Position numbers and translations under genes: made by a program | In this document: piece after piece, positions 25,901 to 34,746 of the stretch | How the letters are laid out: each line of letters opens with the position of its first letter | Numbering within the stretch: the first letter of the stretch is position 1 | NCBI GenBank assembly: GCA_903926385.1 | Contig: CAIYIS010000014.1 | Location: 1 to 64,000, forward strand | Length of the DNA: 64,000 nt | Reading direction: 5' to 3' | DNA from: an uncultured Bacteroidota bacterium | GTDB lineage: Bacteria; Bacteroidota; Bacteroidia; 2-12-FULL-35-15 | Notes under the pieces: generated by a model | What the model saw: only the letters and a program-made list of their open reading frames with translations | What the model was told of the DNA's origin: nothing | Database searches by the model: none

Positions 25901-28685
25901 TACTTCAAATGCAATTACAATGACCGTGAACCCAAGTGTAACTCCTACTATTACGATTGCAATTACAGCAGGAACGAATCCAAAATGTTCTGGAGCATCT
26001 ACTACTTATACTGCTACCATCACCAATGGAGGCACAGCAACCTATCAATGGCAGAGAAATGGAGCCAATGTGGGAACAAACAGTTCGGTGTACACTACCA
26101 CCAACAATACCAACAATGCAGTTATTACATGTATTCTGACATCTACTGCACCTTGTGCAAGTCCAAACCCGGTTACATCTAATGCTATCACAATGATAGT
26201 GGCTAATACCCTTGTACCATCGGTAACAATAGCACAAACTGCAGGTACTAACCCTATGTGCGCAGGAGCTTCTGCAACATTTACAGCTACTCCAACTAAT
26301 GGAGGTACTTTACCATCCTACCAATGGAAAGTAAATGGAGTGAATGCCGGAACAAACAGTCCTACGTTTACCACAACTACTTTAACAAATGGTCAAATTG
26401 TTACGTGTGTAATGACATCTAATTTAACCTGTGCAACACCTACCACAGCTACTTCCAATGCCATCACGATGGTTATTACCGGAAGTTTGACTCCTTCTGT
26501 TGCTATAGCCTTAACTTCAGGAACAAATCCTGAATGTGCAGGAGCTTCTGCAACTTTTACCGCTACACCAACAAACGGAGGAACCACACCTGCTTATCAA
26601 TGGTTGGTAAATGGTGTGAATGCTGGAACCAATAGTCCGACATTTACCACAACAACATTGACTACAGGTCAAATCATTACCTGTGTAATGACCACAAGTA
26701 TTACTTGTGCTTCTGTACCAACCGCTACTTCGAATGCAATAACTATGGTAGTTTCACCATCGGTAACACCTGCTGTAGCAATAGCGTTAACATCGGGTAC
26801 TAATCCGGAATGTGCTGGAGCATCTGCAACATTTACAGCTACTCCATCTAATGGAGGTACTCCGTCTTATCAATGGTTAGTGAATGGAGCCAATGCAGGA
26901 ACCAATAGTTCTACGTTTGCTTCAACAGCATTAACTAACGGTCAAATTATAACTTGTGTAATGACTACAACTGCTGCTTGTCCAAGTTCTCCTACTGCAA
27001 CTTCAAATGCGGTTACAATGACAGTAAATCCATCACCTGTTGCTCCTGTTGCAAATAGCAACTCCGCAATCTGTGCTGGTTCAACTATTAATTTAAGTAC
27101 CCCTGTAGTTTCAGGTGCCACTTATGCATGGTCTGGACCTCCTGCGTTTACTTCGGCTTTACAAAATCCAAGTATTGCAAATGCAACAACAGCTATGTCG
27201 GGAACATATTCCTTAACAGAAACAGTTGCAGGATGTACTTCCCCTGCCGGAACAGTGGTGGTAACAGTTAATGCAATACCATCCGTTACTAATTCCACAA
27301 CATTGCTTGCTATTTGTTCGGGAGCAACCGCATCTATCATACCTGCCTCTTCAGTTGCAAACTCTTCATTTACATGGACGGCAAGTACGACAGGAAGTAT
27401 TACAGGTTTCACTGCTACTGGTTCTGGTAACATTAATGATGTATTAACAAATAACTCTGGTGTGGCAGGTTCAGTAATTTATATTGTAACTCCAATTGGT
27501 CCTGCTTCTACACTATGTCAGGGCTCGCCAACAACATTTGTTGTAACGGTGAATCCTTTGCCAACTATAACTGTAAACGACACTACCGTTTGTGCAGGTC
27601 AGCCGGCTAATCTTACCGCCAACGGAGCTACTTCTTATACATGGAGTGCAGGAGCAACGTCAACCGGAATGAATACTGCTACAGCAAGTCCAAATACTAC
27701 CACTACTTATACAGTAACAGGAACAGCAGGAACCTGCAGTAATACGGCCGTTTCTACTGTAACCGTTAATCCGTCTCCTGCTGTTACAGTAAACTCTACA
27801 ACAATTTGTAACGGACAAACAGTGAATCTGATTGCTAATGGAGCAACAACTTACACATGGTCTGCTGGAGTAACAGTGACTGGTGTTAATTCCGCTTCTG
27901 TTACCCCATCCGTATCTTCCACATATACGGTTACAGGGACAACAGGTGTTTGTTCTGCTTCTGCTGTTTCAACTATTACTGTTAATCCTATTCCTGTGAT
28001 TACAGTCAATTCAGCATCTATATGTGAAGGACAAACGGCTAATTTGGTTGCAAACGGAGGTTCAACTTATACTTGGTCCACAGGGGCTACTTCAACAGGA
28101 GCCAACACAGCTACTGCTGCTCCAACTGTTACCACTTCATACACCGTTTCATCAACAGTTGCAGGTTGTGTGGGTTCGGCTGTTTCAACAGTTACTGTTA
28201 CAGCCATACCTCCTACTCCTACTGTGACACAAAATGGAAATACTCTTACATCAAGCGCTGCAACTGGAAATCAATGGTATTTGAATGGTATCATCATTTT
28301 CGGAGCTACAGGACAATCTTATACAGCAACTCAAAGTGGAAATTACTCTGTTGTGGTATCCAACAATGGTTGTGCTTCTTTAGCTTCGACAGATATGCCG
28401 GTAGTAGTTACTGGCATTTCAGAGCAAATTTTACAAACATTAGTTGATGTATATCCTAATCCTAATTTTGGAGTATTTACCATCAGTGTTCAGCAGGATA
28501 AATTATTTGATGTAAAAATTAGAGTTCTGAATGTTTTAGGTCAGGAAATAGTAAACAAAACTATTTCGAATACTTTGGGCGGTAAATACGAAATGGATTT
28601 ATCTTCGAAAGCAAATGGCATTTATTTTGTGGAGGTAAAAACGAATGGAAATACCATCGTTAAAAAAATAAATGTATTAAAATAG
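22974..28685 (+). CDS. Giant Ig-like repeat surface protein with T9SS sorting domain
   Basis: A 1903-residue exported protein. Signal peptide 1-19 (ending SNTFAQ). Residues about 60-525 form a globular N-terminal region resembling a beta-propeller-like sugar- or protein-binding head (FRPMDPSGAAGLTQYVQMIN). Nine tandem repeats of about 88 residues (about 530-1350) follow, each opening with the pattern AIxxTxGTNPxCxGAS and holding YQWxVNGVNAGTNS and GQIVTCVMTS. Then come further Ig-like domains, three ICxGQxxNLxANG repeats (about 1525-1745) and a type A T9SS sorting domain (VYPNPNFGVFTISV ... NVLK). Likely a long stalk presenting the head. The repeats are also highly similar as DNA, so copy number may vary or be mis-assembled. 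A terminator follows. Confidence 0.92.
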   Translation: MKKAILFISCALMLSNTFAQDKAEKPATVIYPIDFHVTRPLRDIVAEHPLDDHRVYKKEESEDRENRKAQHFVRGVKFGGVYGNDDASIQKFMGDKPGNGTKANWAGQSATGFRPMDPSGAAGLTQYVQMINSTTFRVFNKTTGANMLTSTFGNLWSTPTPNDGDPIVLYDKAADRWFLAQFGQTGNKIYIAVSQTGDATGAYYTWTYTSPLFPDYLKFGVWQDGYYMTSNQSTQRIFVFERTAMLAGSGTARSVTQTFTPPHVSSSFFVPLPGDAADGTLPPTGTPCPIFSYSDNGWGGAYVDAINIYNVTVNWVPTTPTASIASAGSVTTAAFDGSYNASWNDVSQPGTTQMLDGIGGTLMYRAQWKPWNSSGYNSIVLSWGVKISTTQRSVKWCEMRQNQSTGTWTMYQEGIYTPDANTRWMSSIAMDNNGGIALCYLKSNSTNIYPSLCYTGRMSCDPLGTMPITEVIAKAGTGSQTGVNRVGDYAQTTLDPVDGVTFWHTGEYMGNSGVAGTQIYSFTLPTCANTASVIIAQTTGTNPECAGASATFTATPTNGGSLPAYQWQVNGVNVGTNSPTYTTTTLTNGQIVTCIMTSNLAGVVGSPATSNAITMVVNSAATPTVAIALTTGTNPQCSGASVTFTATPTNGGNTPTYQWQVNGVNAGTNSTTFTTTALTTGQIVTCIMTTTVLCPVTSTVNATSNAITMTVNPSVVPAVAIAITSGTNPTCTGGSVTFTATPTNGGTPSYQWKVNGVNAGTNSATFTTTTLTNGQIVTCVMTSTAVCAVPATATSNAITMTVSSALVPAVAIALTTGSNPMCTGASTTFTATPTNGGTTPSYQWLVNGVNAGTNSTTFTTTTLTTGQIVTCVMTSTAACANPLTATSNAITVTVASSFTPSVSIAETIGTNPICSGIATTFTATPNNGGTPTYQWLLSGVNAGTNSPTFTTSALTNGQIVTCVMTSSLSCANPTTATSNAITMTVNPSVTPTITIAITAGTNPKCSGASTTYTATITNGGTATYQWQRNGANVGTNSSVYTTTNNTNNAVITCILTSTAPCASPNPVTSNAITMIVANTLVPSVTIAQTAGTNPMCAGASATFTATPTNGGTLPSYQWKVNGVNAGTNSPTFTTTTLTNGQIVTCVMTSNLTCATPTTATSNAITMVITGSLTPSVAIALTSGTNPECAGASATFTATPTNGGTTPAYQWLVNGVNAGTNSPTFTTTTLTTGQIITCVMTTSITCASVPTATSNAITMVVSPSVTPAVAIALTSGTNPECAGASATFTATPSNGGTPSYQWLVNGANAGTNSSTFASTALTNGQIITCVMTTTAACPSSPTATSNAVTMTVNPSPVAPVANSNSAICAGSTINLSTPVVSGATYAWSGPPAFTSALQNPSIANATTAMSGTYSLTETVAGCTSPAGTVVVTVNAIPSVTNSTTLLAICSGATASIIPASSVANSSFTWTASTTGSITGFTATGSGNINDVLTNNSGVAGSVIYIVTPIGPASTLCQGSPTTFVVTVNPLPTITVNDTTVCAGQPANLTANGATSYTWSAGATSTGMNTATASPNTTTTYTVTGTAGTCSNTAVSTVTVNPSPAVTVNSTTICNGQTVNLIANGATTYTWSAGVTVTGVNSASVTPSVSSTYTVTGTTGVCSASAVSTITVNPIPVITVNSASICEGQTANLVANGGSTYTWSTGATSTGANTATAAPTVTTSYTVSSTVAGCVGSAVSTVTVTAIPPTPTVTQNGNTLTSSAATGNQWYLNGIIIFGATGQSYTATQSGNYSVVVSNNGCASLASTDMPVVVTGISEQILQTLVDVYPNPNFGVFTISVQQDKLFDVKIRVLNVLGQEIVNKTISNTLGGKYEMDLSSKANGIYFVEVKTNGNTIVKKINVLK

Positions 28686-28708
28686 TTTTTGGTTGTGATT
28701 AAAATTAA

Positions 28709-28738
28709 AAAGTCCTGCAGAGATGCTGGACTTTTTTT
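28709..28738 (+). terminator. Terminator of the nine-repeat surface protein gene
   Basis: AAGTCC...GCA pairs with TGC...GGACTT across a GAGA loop with one T/T mismatch, followed by a T-run ending at 28738. Confidence 0.8.
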
Positions 28739-28855
28739 ATATGCTAAGCTGAGAATTAAAAGATAAAAAGTACTAGAATATTTTTTGAATTAGTGAATAC
28801 CGGCAATCACATTTTTTAATTTCTGTTGTACCTCCTTGGCAATATCCCTTAATGA

Positions 28856-29185
28856 TTAATTAGTTACAGCAATCATAGATGCTACCGCCGGATCAACTGC
28901 AAATACTTCTATTGTTCCTAGTTCTAATTCCTGCACCACCACATTACATGGTAAAAAAACACCAATCTTATCGTCAGTAGTAAGAATTCTGTAAGCGTAT
29001 TGAGGGTGACAAGCACCCAGAATTTTATATTTACGAAAGTCAACATCAATTTTTTTCTTTAAAATATCTTTCATATCGATTTCTGTTACCACACCAAAAC
29101 CTTCTTTCTTTAATTCGGCAGTGACCAATTCTATTACTTCTTCAAAGTTTTCCCCAATGACAATTTTGCTAAAATAATAACTCAT
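28856..29185 (-). CDS. DUF302 family protein
   Basis: A 109-residue cytosolic protein matching the DUF302 fold: EEVIELVTAELKKEGFGVVT near the start, then FRKYKILGACHPQYAYRIL and IGVFLPCNVVVQELELG, with Cys in GACHP and LPCN. The biochemical role of DUF302 is not established; proposed links to redox or metal stress are not shown by this sequence. It stands alone between two surface-protein genes, in the same orientation as the downstream-ending gene at 29324-32734, 138 bases after that gene. Confidence 0.88.
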   Translation of the reverse strand: MSYYFSKIVIGENFEEVIELVTAELKKEGFGVVTEIDMKDILKKKIDVDFRKYKILGACHPQYAYRILTTDDKIGVFLPCNVVVQELELGTIEVFAVDPAVASMIAVTN

Positions 29186-29323
29186 AGTTTTAAAAAATTA
29201 TTGTTTAAATCAGATTGGTTTCTAATATTATTTTCTTGTTACAAAAAAGAGATATGCTGATACGAGAAAGTATTTGGAGATTTCAAAAAATATGGATAAA
29301 AAAATGAGAAAGAGATATATCAA

Positions 29324-32300
29324 TTATTTTTCGAGCAGCACACTTCCATTTTCTTTTATAATGTTTCCATTGCAATAGGTAACCACAAGGGCATACACAA
29401 AAGAATCTTCATTCAATGGTACGCCAAGATAGGTTCCATCCCAGCCTTTTAGAATATCTGAAGTTTCAAAAACCTTCTCTCCTACTCTATCATAAATATC
29501 AAGTTGAATGTTATCAATACCTACTCCATATACGAATAGCACATCATTTATACGGTCGGCATTTGGCGAAAATGCGGTTGGCATAAAATAAGTGTAGTGT
29601 TGACTAACATTTATCAAAATGGTATCGGCAGAATGACATCCGTTCACATCGGTGTATTCGCAATAATATGGCTGGCTGGTTACAGGAGTTACAATAGCCT
29701 CTTGGCAAATATTACATGACCCTGTAACTGATGGCCCCCAATAGTATGCACTTCCAGGAGGATTAGCAGTTAAATGAGAAGATTCGCAGGGCAGAATATA
29801 TGTGTCGCCAGTAATTGTAACCGGTATTGGTGGAACCACACTTATATATCCGGTACGAGTTAGAGTATCCGTGCCATAAGCATTGCTTACAATAAGTGTA
29901 ACGTCATACTGACCAATGGTGTTGTAACAAATCTGAACAGGGCTCTGAGCTGTAGCAGTTGAAGGCACTCCTCCCGGAAACTGCCATGTCCAACTAGTGG
30001 GGGTATTCATACTAATATCCGAAAAATTTACACATCCACTATCACACATCACCTTTGGATTGCCAACAAAATTGGCGAAAGGAGAAATACAGTTATTTAC
30101 GATAACTGTTGCTTGGGCGGTATCGCTGCATGAACCGTTAGCTCCTGTAACGATGTAAACAGTTGTAGAGGTTGGCGACGCATTTGCTGTTCCAACCCCG
30201 GTAGATGTTGCACCAGCACTCCATGTATAAGTTGAAGCCCCGCTAGCAGTAAGTGAAGCCGTTTGTCCGGAGCAAATGATGGCTGAAGTTACAGATACAT
30301 TGGGTACCGCATTCACTGTAACTGTGGCAACGGCTGTATTTGAGCACAACCCTAAAGTTCCAGTTACGGTATAAGAAGATGTTGCGCCAGGCGTTGCGGT
30401 TGCATTTCCGCCTCCCGAAGAAGTTGCTCCGGCTGTCCATGTATAACTTGTAGCACCTGTTGCAGTCAGGTTTGCAGTTTGTCCTGCACAAATATTCGGA
30501 GAATTAACCGTTACCGGTGGCAGTGCATTTACAGTTACTGTCGCGACCCCTGTTCCAATGCATGCTCCGGTTGTCCCTGTTATCGTGTATGAAGTAGTAA
30601 CAATGGGTGTGGCTGTTGCATTACCTCCTCCTGTTGATGTTGCACCGGCTGTCCATGTATATGTAGTTGCACCGGTTGCAGTGAGATTGGCTGTTTGTCC
30701 TGAACAAATTGTATCCGAATTAACCAATATTACCGGCAAAGGGTTAACCGTGACGGTCGATACAGCAGTGTTCGTGCAAGTATTAGAAGTTCCGGTAACG
30801 GTATAGGTAGTTGTACTTACTGGATATGCATAAGCTGTATTAACTCCTGTAACCGTTGGTCCTGCGCTCCATGTGTAAGTCTGAGCACCTGAACTAACTA
30901 GAAAGGCTGTATCTCCAGTACATATCGTAACAGAATTGACATTCACATTTGGAATTGCGTTTACAGTAACCGTTGCAACAGCAGTATTAGTGCATGTTCC
31001 GGAAGTTCCGGTTACTGTGTAACTAGTAGTGGTAATTGGAGATGCTGTGGCAGTATTCGTTCCGGTTGATGTAGCTCCTGCACTCCAACTGTAAGAAGTA
31101 GCTCCTGTTGCTGTAAGATTTGCTACTTGACCATTACAAATAGAAGGGGAATTGACCAATACAGTAATACCATTGCTGACAGTTACCGTAGCAATAGCAG
31201 TGGAAGAACAAGCCCCTGAAAAACCAGTGACCGTATAAGTAGTGGTAGTAGCTGGTGACGCATCTGCAGTATTGCTTCCAGTTGAAGTTGCTCCGGCACT
31301 CCATGTGTATGTATTTGCACCTCCAGCAACGAGATTAGCCGTCTGACCAGTACATATAGTAACCGAATTAACAGTAACTGTTAATGAAGCTACAACCGTT
31401 ACTGTTGCCACTGCGGTTCCTGTACATCCTCCGGCAGTACCAGTAACAGTATATGTAGTTGTTGCAGCAGGCGAAGCATCTGCTGTATTTGTTCCTGTTG
31501 ATGTGGCACCTGCACTCCATGTATAGGTTGTAGCTCCTGTTGCAACTAGATTAGCTGTTTGCCCTGAACAAATAGTAGGCGAATTGACAGCTAGATTTAA
31601 TGCACCTCCAATGGTAACCAATGCCTGTGCAGTATCTGAGCAACCTGCAGTTGTTCCGGTTACTGTATAAGTGGTAGTTGTTACAGGTGATGCATCAGCT
31701 GTATTAACTCCGGTTACAGTTGCTCCGGCACTCCATGTGTAGGATGTAGCACCTGCGGCTACCAAATTGGCTGTTTGTCCCGGACAAATGGTACTAGAAT
31801 TAACTGTGACAGCAGGTGCGGCATTTATTGAAATTATAACAGGAGTACATCCAGTTGCGCTTACAGGAGAAGAACTTACAACTTGCACTTGATATCCTGT
31901 TCCAGTTGGTGTGTTGCAAGGAATATTGCATGTTATTGTTCCGGAATTAGCGATACTTGAGAATGTTCCTATTGTGGTAGGTGAAGCAAAACTACCTGAG
32001 GTATCCGACAAAAGAACCGAGTAAACATTTCCGGCAGTAAATGTCCCTGTGCTTGTGAATGGCACAGAAATGCTGCTACAAGCACAAAATGGGCTACCGG
32101 GAAAAGTATTTGTTGTTATTTGGTTGGATGAACCTCCAACACTCACGATAGAAAAATTATCTACATGTAACCAAGTCGAACCGGAAAAAGCTCCATTTTG
32201 TTGAACCGATAAGTATGCCCCGCAAAAAGGGGCGACAAATGTTACCGTCCTCAATGACCAAGTATTTGCCACAGGTGCAGGAGCTGTATATATTGATGTT

Positions 32301-32734
32301 CCAAAACTATTTGGTGAAGTTGAAAGACCTACTTCAACTTGATTAGCAGTATAGCCTCCATCAGATCTATCGTAAAATGAAAGTGTGTAGGTATTTCCTC
32401 CTACTAAAGGACCAGATAGGTCCATTGTTATCATGTCAGACCCCCCTCCCGTTAAACCAACATAATAAAGTCCATTTTGAGCTCCACTTCCTCCCCATGT
32501 TGAAGAAGTAATAATATCCATATCTCCTCCTCCAGCTCCTCCTCCACCCCAAGTTCCAATTGCAGTAACATTTGACATCATTGCATTAAATGCAGAGTTG
32601 GTCATGTTGATTTGATCTACGCCTCCAGCTGTATTTATTTCAAAACTTCCGTTCATAAAGTTTTGTGCCTTACTACATTGATTTATGACAAGTAAAATTA
32701 TAGCAAACAGAAAACCTTTGTATGTCTTTAACAT
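29324..32734 (-). CDS. Ig-like/PKD repeat surface protein with type B T9SS domain
   Basis: An 1136-residue secreted protein. Signal peptide 1-23 (FLFAIILLVINQCSKAQ). Residues about 24-200 look like a jelly-roll carbohydrate-binding head (TYTLSFYDRSDGGYTANQVE). Eight tandem repeats of about 80 residues follow, each with ICxGQTANLxATGATxYTWSAG and TTTYTVTG. Then comes a PKD domain (NFSDISMNTPTSWTWQFPGG) and a gliding-motility-type CTD (type B: FSPNADRINDVLFVYG, IYDRVGEKVFETSD, GWDGTYLG). Type B CTDs are known T9SS signals of large adhesins. Its repeats resemble the ICxGQ repeats of the plus-strand neighbour at 22974. Confidence 0.92.
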   Translation of the reverse strand: MLKTYKGFLFAIILLVINQCSKAQNFMNGSFEINTAGGVDQINMTNSAFNAMMSNVTAIGTWGGGGAGGGDMDIITSSTWGGSGAQNGLYYVGLTGGGSDMITMDLSGPLVGGNTYTLSFYDRSDGGYTANQVEVGLSTSPNSFGTSIYTAPAPVANTWSLRTVTFVAPFCGAYLSVQQNGAFSGSTWLHVDNFSIVSVGGSSNQITTNTFPGSPFCACSSISVPFTSTGTFTAGNVYSVLLSDTSGSFASPTTIGTFSSIANSGTITCNIPCNTPTGTGYQVQVVSSSPVSATGCTPVIISINAAPAVTVNSSTICPGQTANLVAAGATSYTWSAGATVTGVNTADASPVTTTTYTVTGTTAGCSDTAQALVTIGGALNLAVNSPTICSGQTANLVATGATTYTWSAGATSTGTNTADASPAATTTYTVTGTAGGCTGTAVATVTVVASLTVTVNSVTICTGQTANLVAGGANTYTWSAGATSTGSNTADASPATTTTYTVTGFSGACSSTAIATVTVSNGITVLVNSPSICNGQVANLTATGATSYSWSAGATSTGTNTATASPITTTSYTVTGTSGTCTNTAVATVTVNAIPNVNVNSVTICTGDTAFLVSSGAQTYTWSAGPTVTGVNTAYAYPVSTTTYTVTGTSNTCTNTAVSTVTVNPLPVILVNSDTICSGQTANLTATGATTYTWTAGATSTGGGNATATPIVTTSYTITGTTGACIGTGVATVTVNALPPVTVNSPNICAGQTANLTATGATSYTWTAGATSSGGGNATATPGATSSYTVTGTLGLCSNTAVATVTVNAVPNVSVTSAIICSGQTASLTASGASTYTWSAGATSTGVGTANASPTSTTVYIVTGANGSCSDTAQATVIVNNCISPFANFVGNPKVMCDSGCVNFSDISMNTPTSWTWQFPGGVPSTATAQSPVQICYNTIGQYDVTLIVSNAYGTDTLTRTGYISVVPPIPVTITGDTYILPCESSHLTANPPGSAYYWGPSVTGSCNICQEAIVTPVTSQPYYCEYTDVNGCHSADTILINVSQHYTYFMPTAFSPNADRINDVLFVYGVGIDNIQLDIYDRVGEKVFETSDILKGWDGTYLGVPLNEDSFVYALVVTYCNGNIIKENGSVLLEK

Positions 32735-32854
32735 GAGTTTGAATTAAAAAATCACGCTAAATTACAAATATGTTTTTACTATTCCGTTTTAAAATTGATT
32801 TTTTTAAACGATTTTAGGGTTTATTTGTTTCTGGTTGTAACAAAAAAAGGGTGA

Positions 32855-33550
32855 TTAGTTGACCGAAATAGTTAAATCCCTTATTAGTTTAAGAATAAAT
32901 TTAAGCTGTTCTTCTCTGGTGAGTTCTGAGTTATCAAGCACAATAGCATCGTTTGCTTTTATCAATGGATTTTCCTTTCGGTGGGTATCCTGATAGTCTC
33001 TGTCGAGCAGATTTTGTTTGATTTCATTAAAGGATACATGTTGACCTTTTGCCGATAATTCATCATACCTGCGTTGAGTACGAATGTCGCTGTCAGCAGT
33101 CATAAAAAGTTTTAATTCAGCATCTGGAAAAACATTGGTTCCAATATCACGGCCATCCATTACAATGCCTTTATTTTTGCCCAATTCGCGTTGTATGGCT
33201 ATCATCTGTACCCTCACTTCGTGAATGGTTGAAATCTTACTCACGTTTTCAGAAACGATCATTTGCCTGATTTCTTTTTCTACATTTTCTCCATTCAGAT
33301 AGGTGTCGGATGATTTGGAATGCGGATTGAATTCGAAATGAAGTTTAACCTCCGGAAGTAACTTTATAATTTCATCGTGTAAAAAGCTATGGTCTTTTAT
33401 CGCTCCTTTTCTCAATGCAAATAAAGTAACACAACGATACATTGCACCTGAATCAATATATGCATAACCCAAAGAAGCCGCCAACGCCTTGGCAACAGTG
33501 CTTTTTCCGCAAGAAGAATAACCGTCAATAGCAATAAGAATTTTCGACAT
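32855..33550 (-). CDS. cmk: Cytidylate kinase
   Basis: A 231-residue (d)CMP kinase. P-loop GYSSCGKST at 9-17, the substrate-binding MYRCVTLFALRKGA, and GRDIGTNVFPDAELKLFMTA, a signature of bacterial CMP kinases. It phosphorylates CMP/dCMP with ATP in pyrimidine salvage and nucleotide balance. It follows porQ by six bases, so the two are co-transcribed; porQ next to cmk recurs in Bacteroidota genomes as far as I recall. Confidence 0.97.
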   Translation of the reverse strand: MSKILIAIDGYSSCGKSTVAKALAASLGYAYIDSGAMYRCVTLFALRKGAIKDHSFLHDEIIKLLPEVKLHFEFNPHSKSSDTYLNGENVEKEIRQMIVSENVSKISTIHEVRVQMIAIQRELGKNKGIVMDGRDIGTNVFPDAELKLFMTADSDIRTQRRYDELSAKGQHVSFNEIKQNLLDRDYQDTHRKENPLIKANDAIVLDNSELTREEQLKFILKLIRDLTISVN

Positions 33551-33556
33551 AATAAA

Positions 33557-34630
33557 TTATAAAGTCATAGATGTAACTGGTTTTTTTGAGTAAAAACCAT
33601 CTAAATCAAAACTAATAGAAAAATTGTTGGTTGCACCTGCCAGATGATACACCGCTCGTCCGTAGCTAAAGTGAAACTTATAAACTCTGAATCCAAAACC
33701 AAATGAAAACCCTGTCATTCCTCTCTTTTCAGGAATTTTTAATTCTTTTCTTCGCTGATAATTGTATCCCACGCGAAGGAATAAATTTTTAGTAATGATT
33801 ACCTCTCCCCCGATTACCATGTGACGCATAAGTTTATCGCCAAATATTTTGTATTTATTTTGTTTAATAGGCTCACCTGTTAACGGGTCTGTTGTTAAAG
33901 TAGGGTTAGCAGGGTCTTCGTATGTTAAGTCCCATTTTTCAAGGTTTTCGTAAATAAAAGATAATCGAATAGGAACATGTTTTGGTTTTTTTGAAATACC
34001 AATCTGAATTTCATAAGGCATTTTTTCACGATTCCCAGGAGTATAATCACGCCACTGACGACCTACATTTTTCACAACGGCAGCAATGGCAAAATTAGAT
34101 TTCGGTCTTACATAAGTTGCACCGAGGTCTAATGCACTTCCCAACGAAAAGTAAGTGTCCATCTGAGAATATATTGTTTTTAACGTAGCTCCAACCGTCA
34201 AATTAGAATCCAGTATAGAATGGGCATAAGCAAGATTAAAACTCATTTCGCTTGCTCCGAAATTGCCATCTGTAATTCCTATATCATTAGCTTTTGTAAA
34301 TTTACCATAGTCCAGATAATTCATACCAATGCTTACATTACCTATTTTATCAATGTGTTTAGCATAGGCAGCATATCCGTATTTAATTCCTCCAAAATAA
34401 TTTATAAAACTCAATGCAACATTATTGTTCATTGAGTCGGTAAGTAACGAGGGATTAATAAGCGACACATTCAAATCATTATCCTTAACCGAAATCAGAT
34501 TTCCTCCCAAAGCTGTAACTCTAGCCGAAATAGGTAAATTAAGAAATTCGTAGGTATTGTTGCCCCCCAACTGACACATGGCAGAGAGGCTGAACAGCAT
34601 TGAAAATAATAGAAAAGTAGTTTTTTTCAT
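33557..34630 (-). CDS. porQ: Type IX secretion system protein PorQ
   Basis: A PorQ-family outer-membrane barrel protein of 357 residues from the preferred ATG at 34630; the ATG at 34645 would add MCLIN before a clean signal peptide (MKKTTFLLFSMLFSLSAMCQ). Characteristic segments: YEFLNLPISARVTALGGNLI, NVSLINPSLL, INYFGGIKYGYAAYAKH, and a C-terminal strand NFSISFDLDGFYSK. PorQ works with PorU, PorV and PorZ in handling T9SS cargo at the cell surface, fitting the many sorting domains encoded in this window. It sits in a run guaA, LysM protein, porQ, cmk. Confidence 0.92.
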   Translation of the reverse strand: MKKTTFLLFSMLFSLSAMCQLGGNNTYEFLNLPISARVTALGGNLISVKDNDLNVSLINPSLLTDSMNNNVALSFINYFGGIKYGYAAYAKHIDKIGNVSIGMNYLDYGKFTKANDIGITDGNFGASEMSFNLAYAHSILDSNLTVGATLKTIYSQMDTYFSLGSALDLGATYVRPKSNFAIAAVVKNVGRQWRDYTPGNREKMPYEIQIGISKKPKHVPIRLSFIYENLEKWDLTYEDPANPTLTTDPLTGEPIKQNKYKIFGDKLMRHMVIGGEVIITKNLFLRVGYNYQRRKELKIPEKRGMTGFSFGFGFRVYKFHFSYGRAVYHLAGATNNFSISFDLDGFYSKKPVTSMTL

Positions 34631-34746
34631 ATTTATTAAGCACAAAGTAAATGAAAATATTCCTTTAATGAACGTTGAAAGAAGAATTTTATTGTTCTGA
34701 ATTGAAAATAAATATCAGACCAAGAATAAATAAATGAAGGATTGTG

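Noticed and set aside
28073-28447. 124-codon plus-strand ORF inside the 1903-residue gene
   Set aside because: Out-of-frame shadow of the real gene with Cys/Tyr/Ser-rich biased composition.
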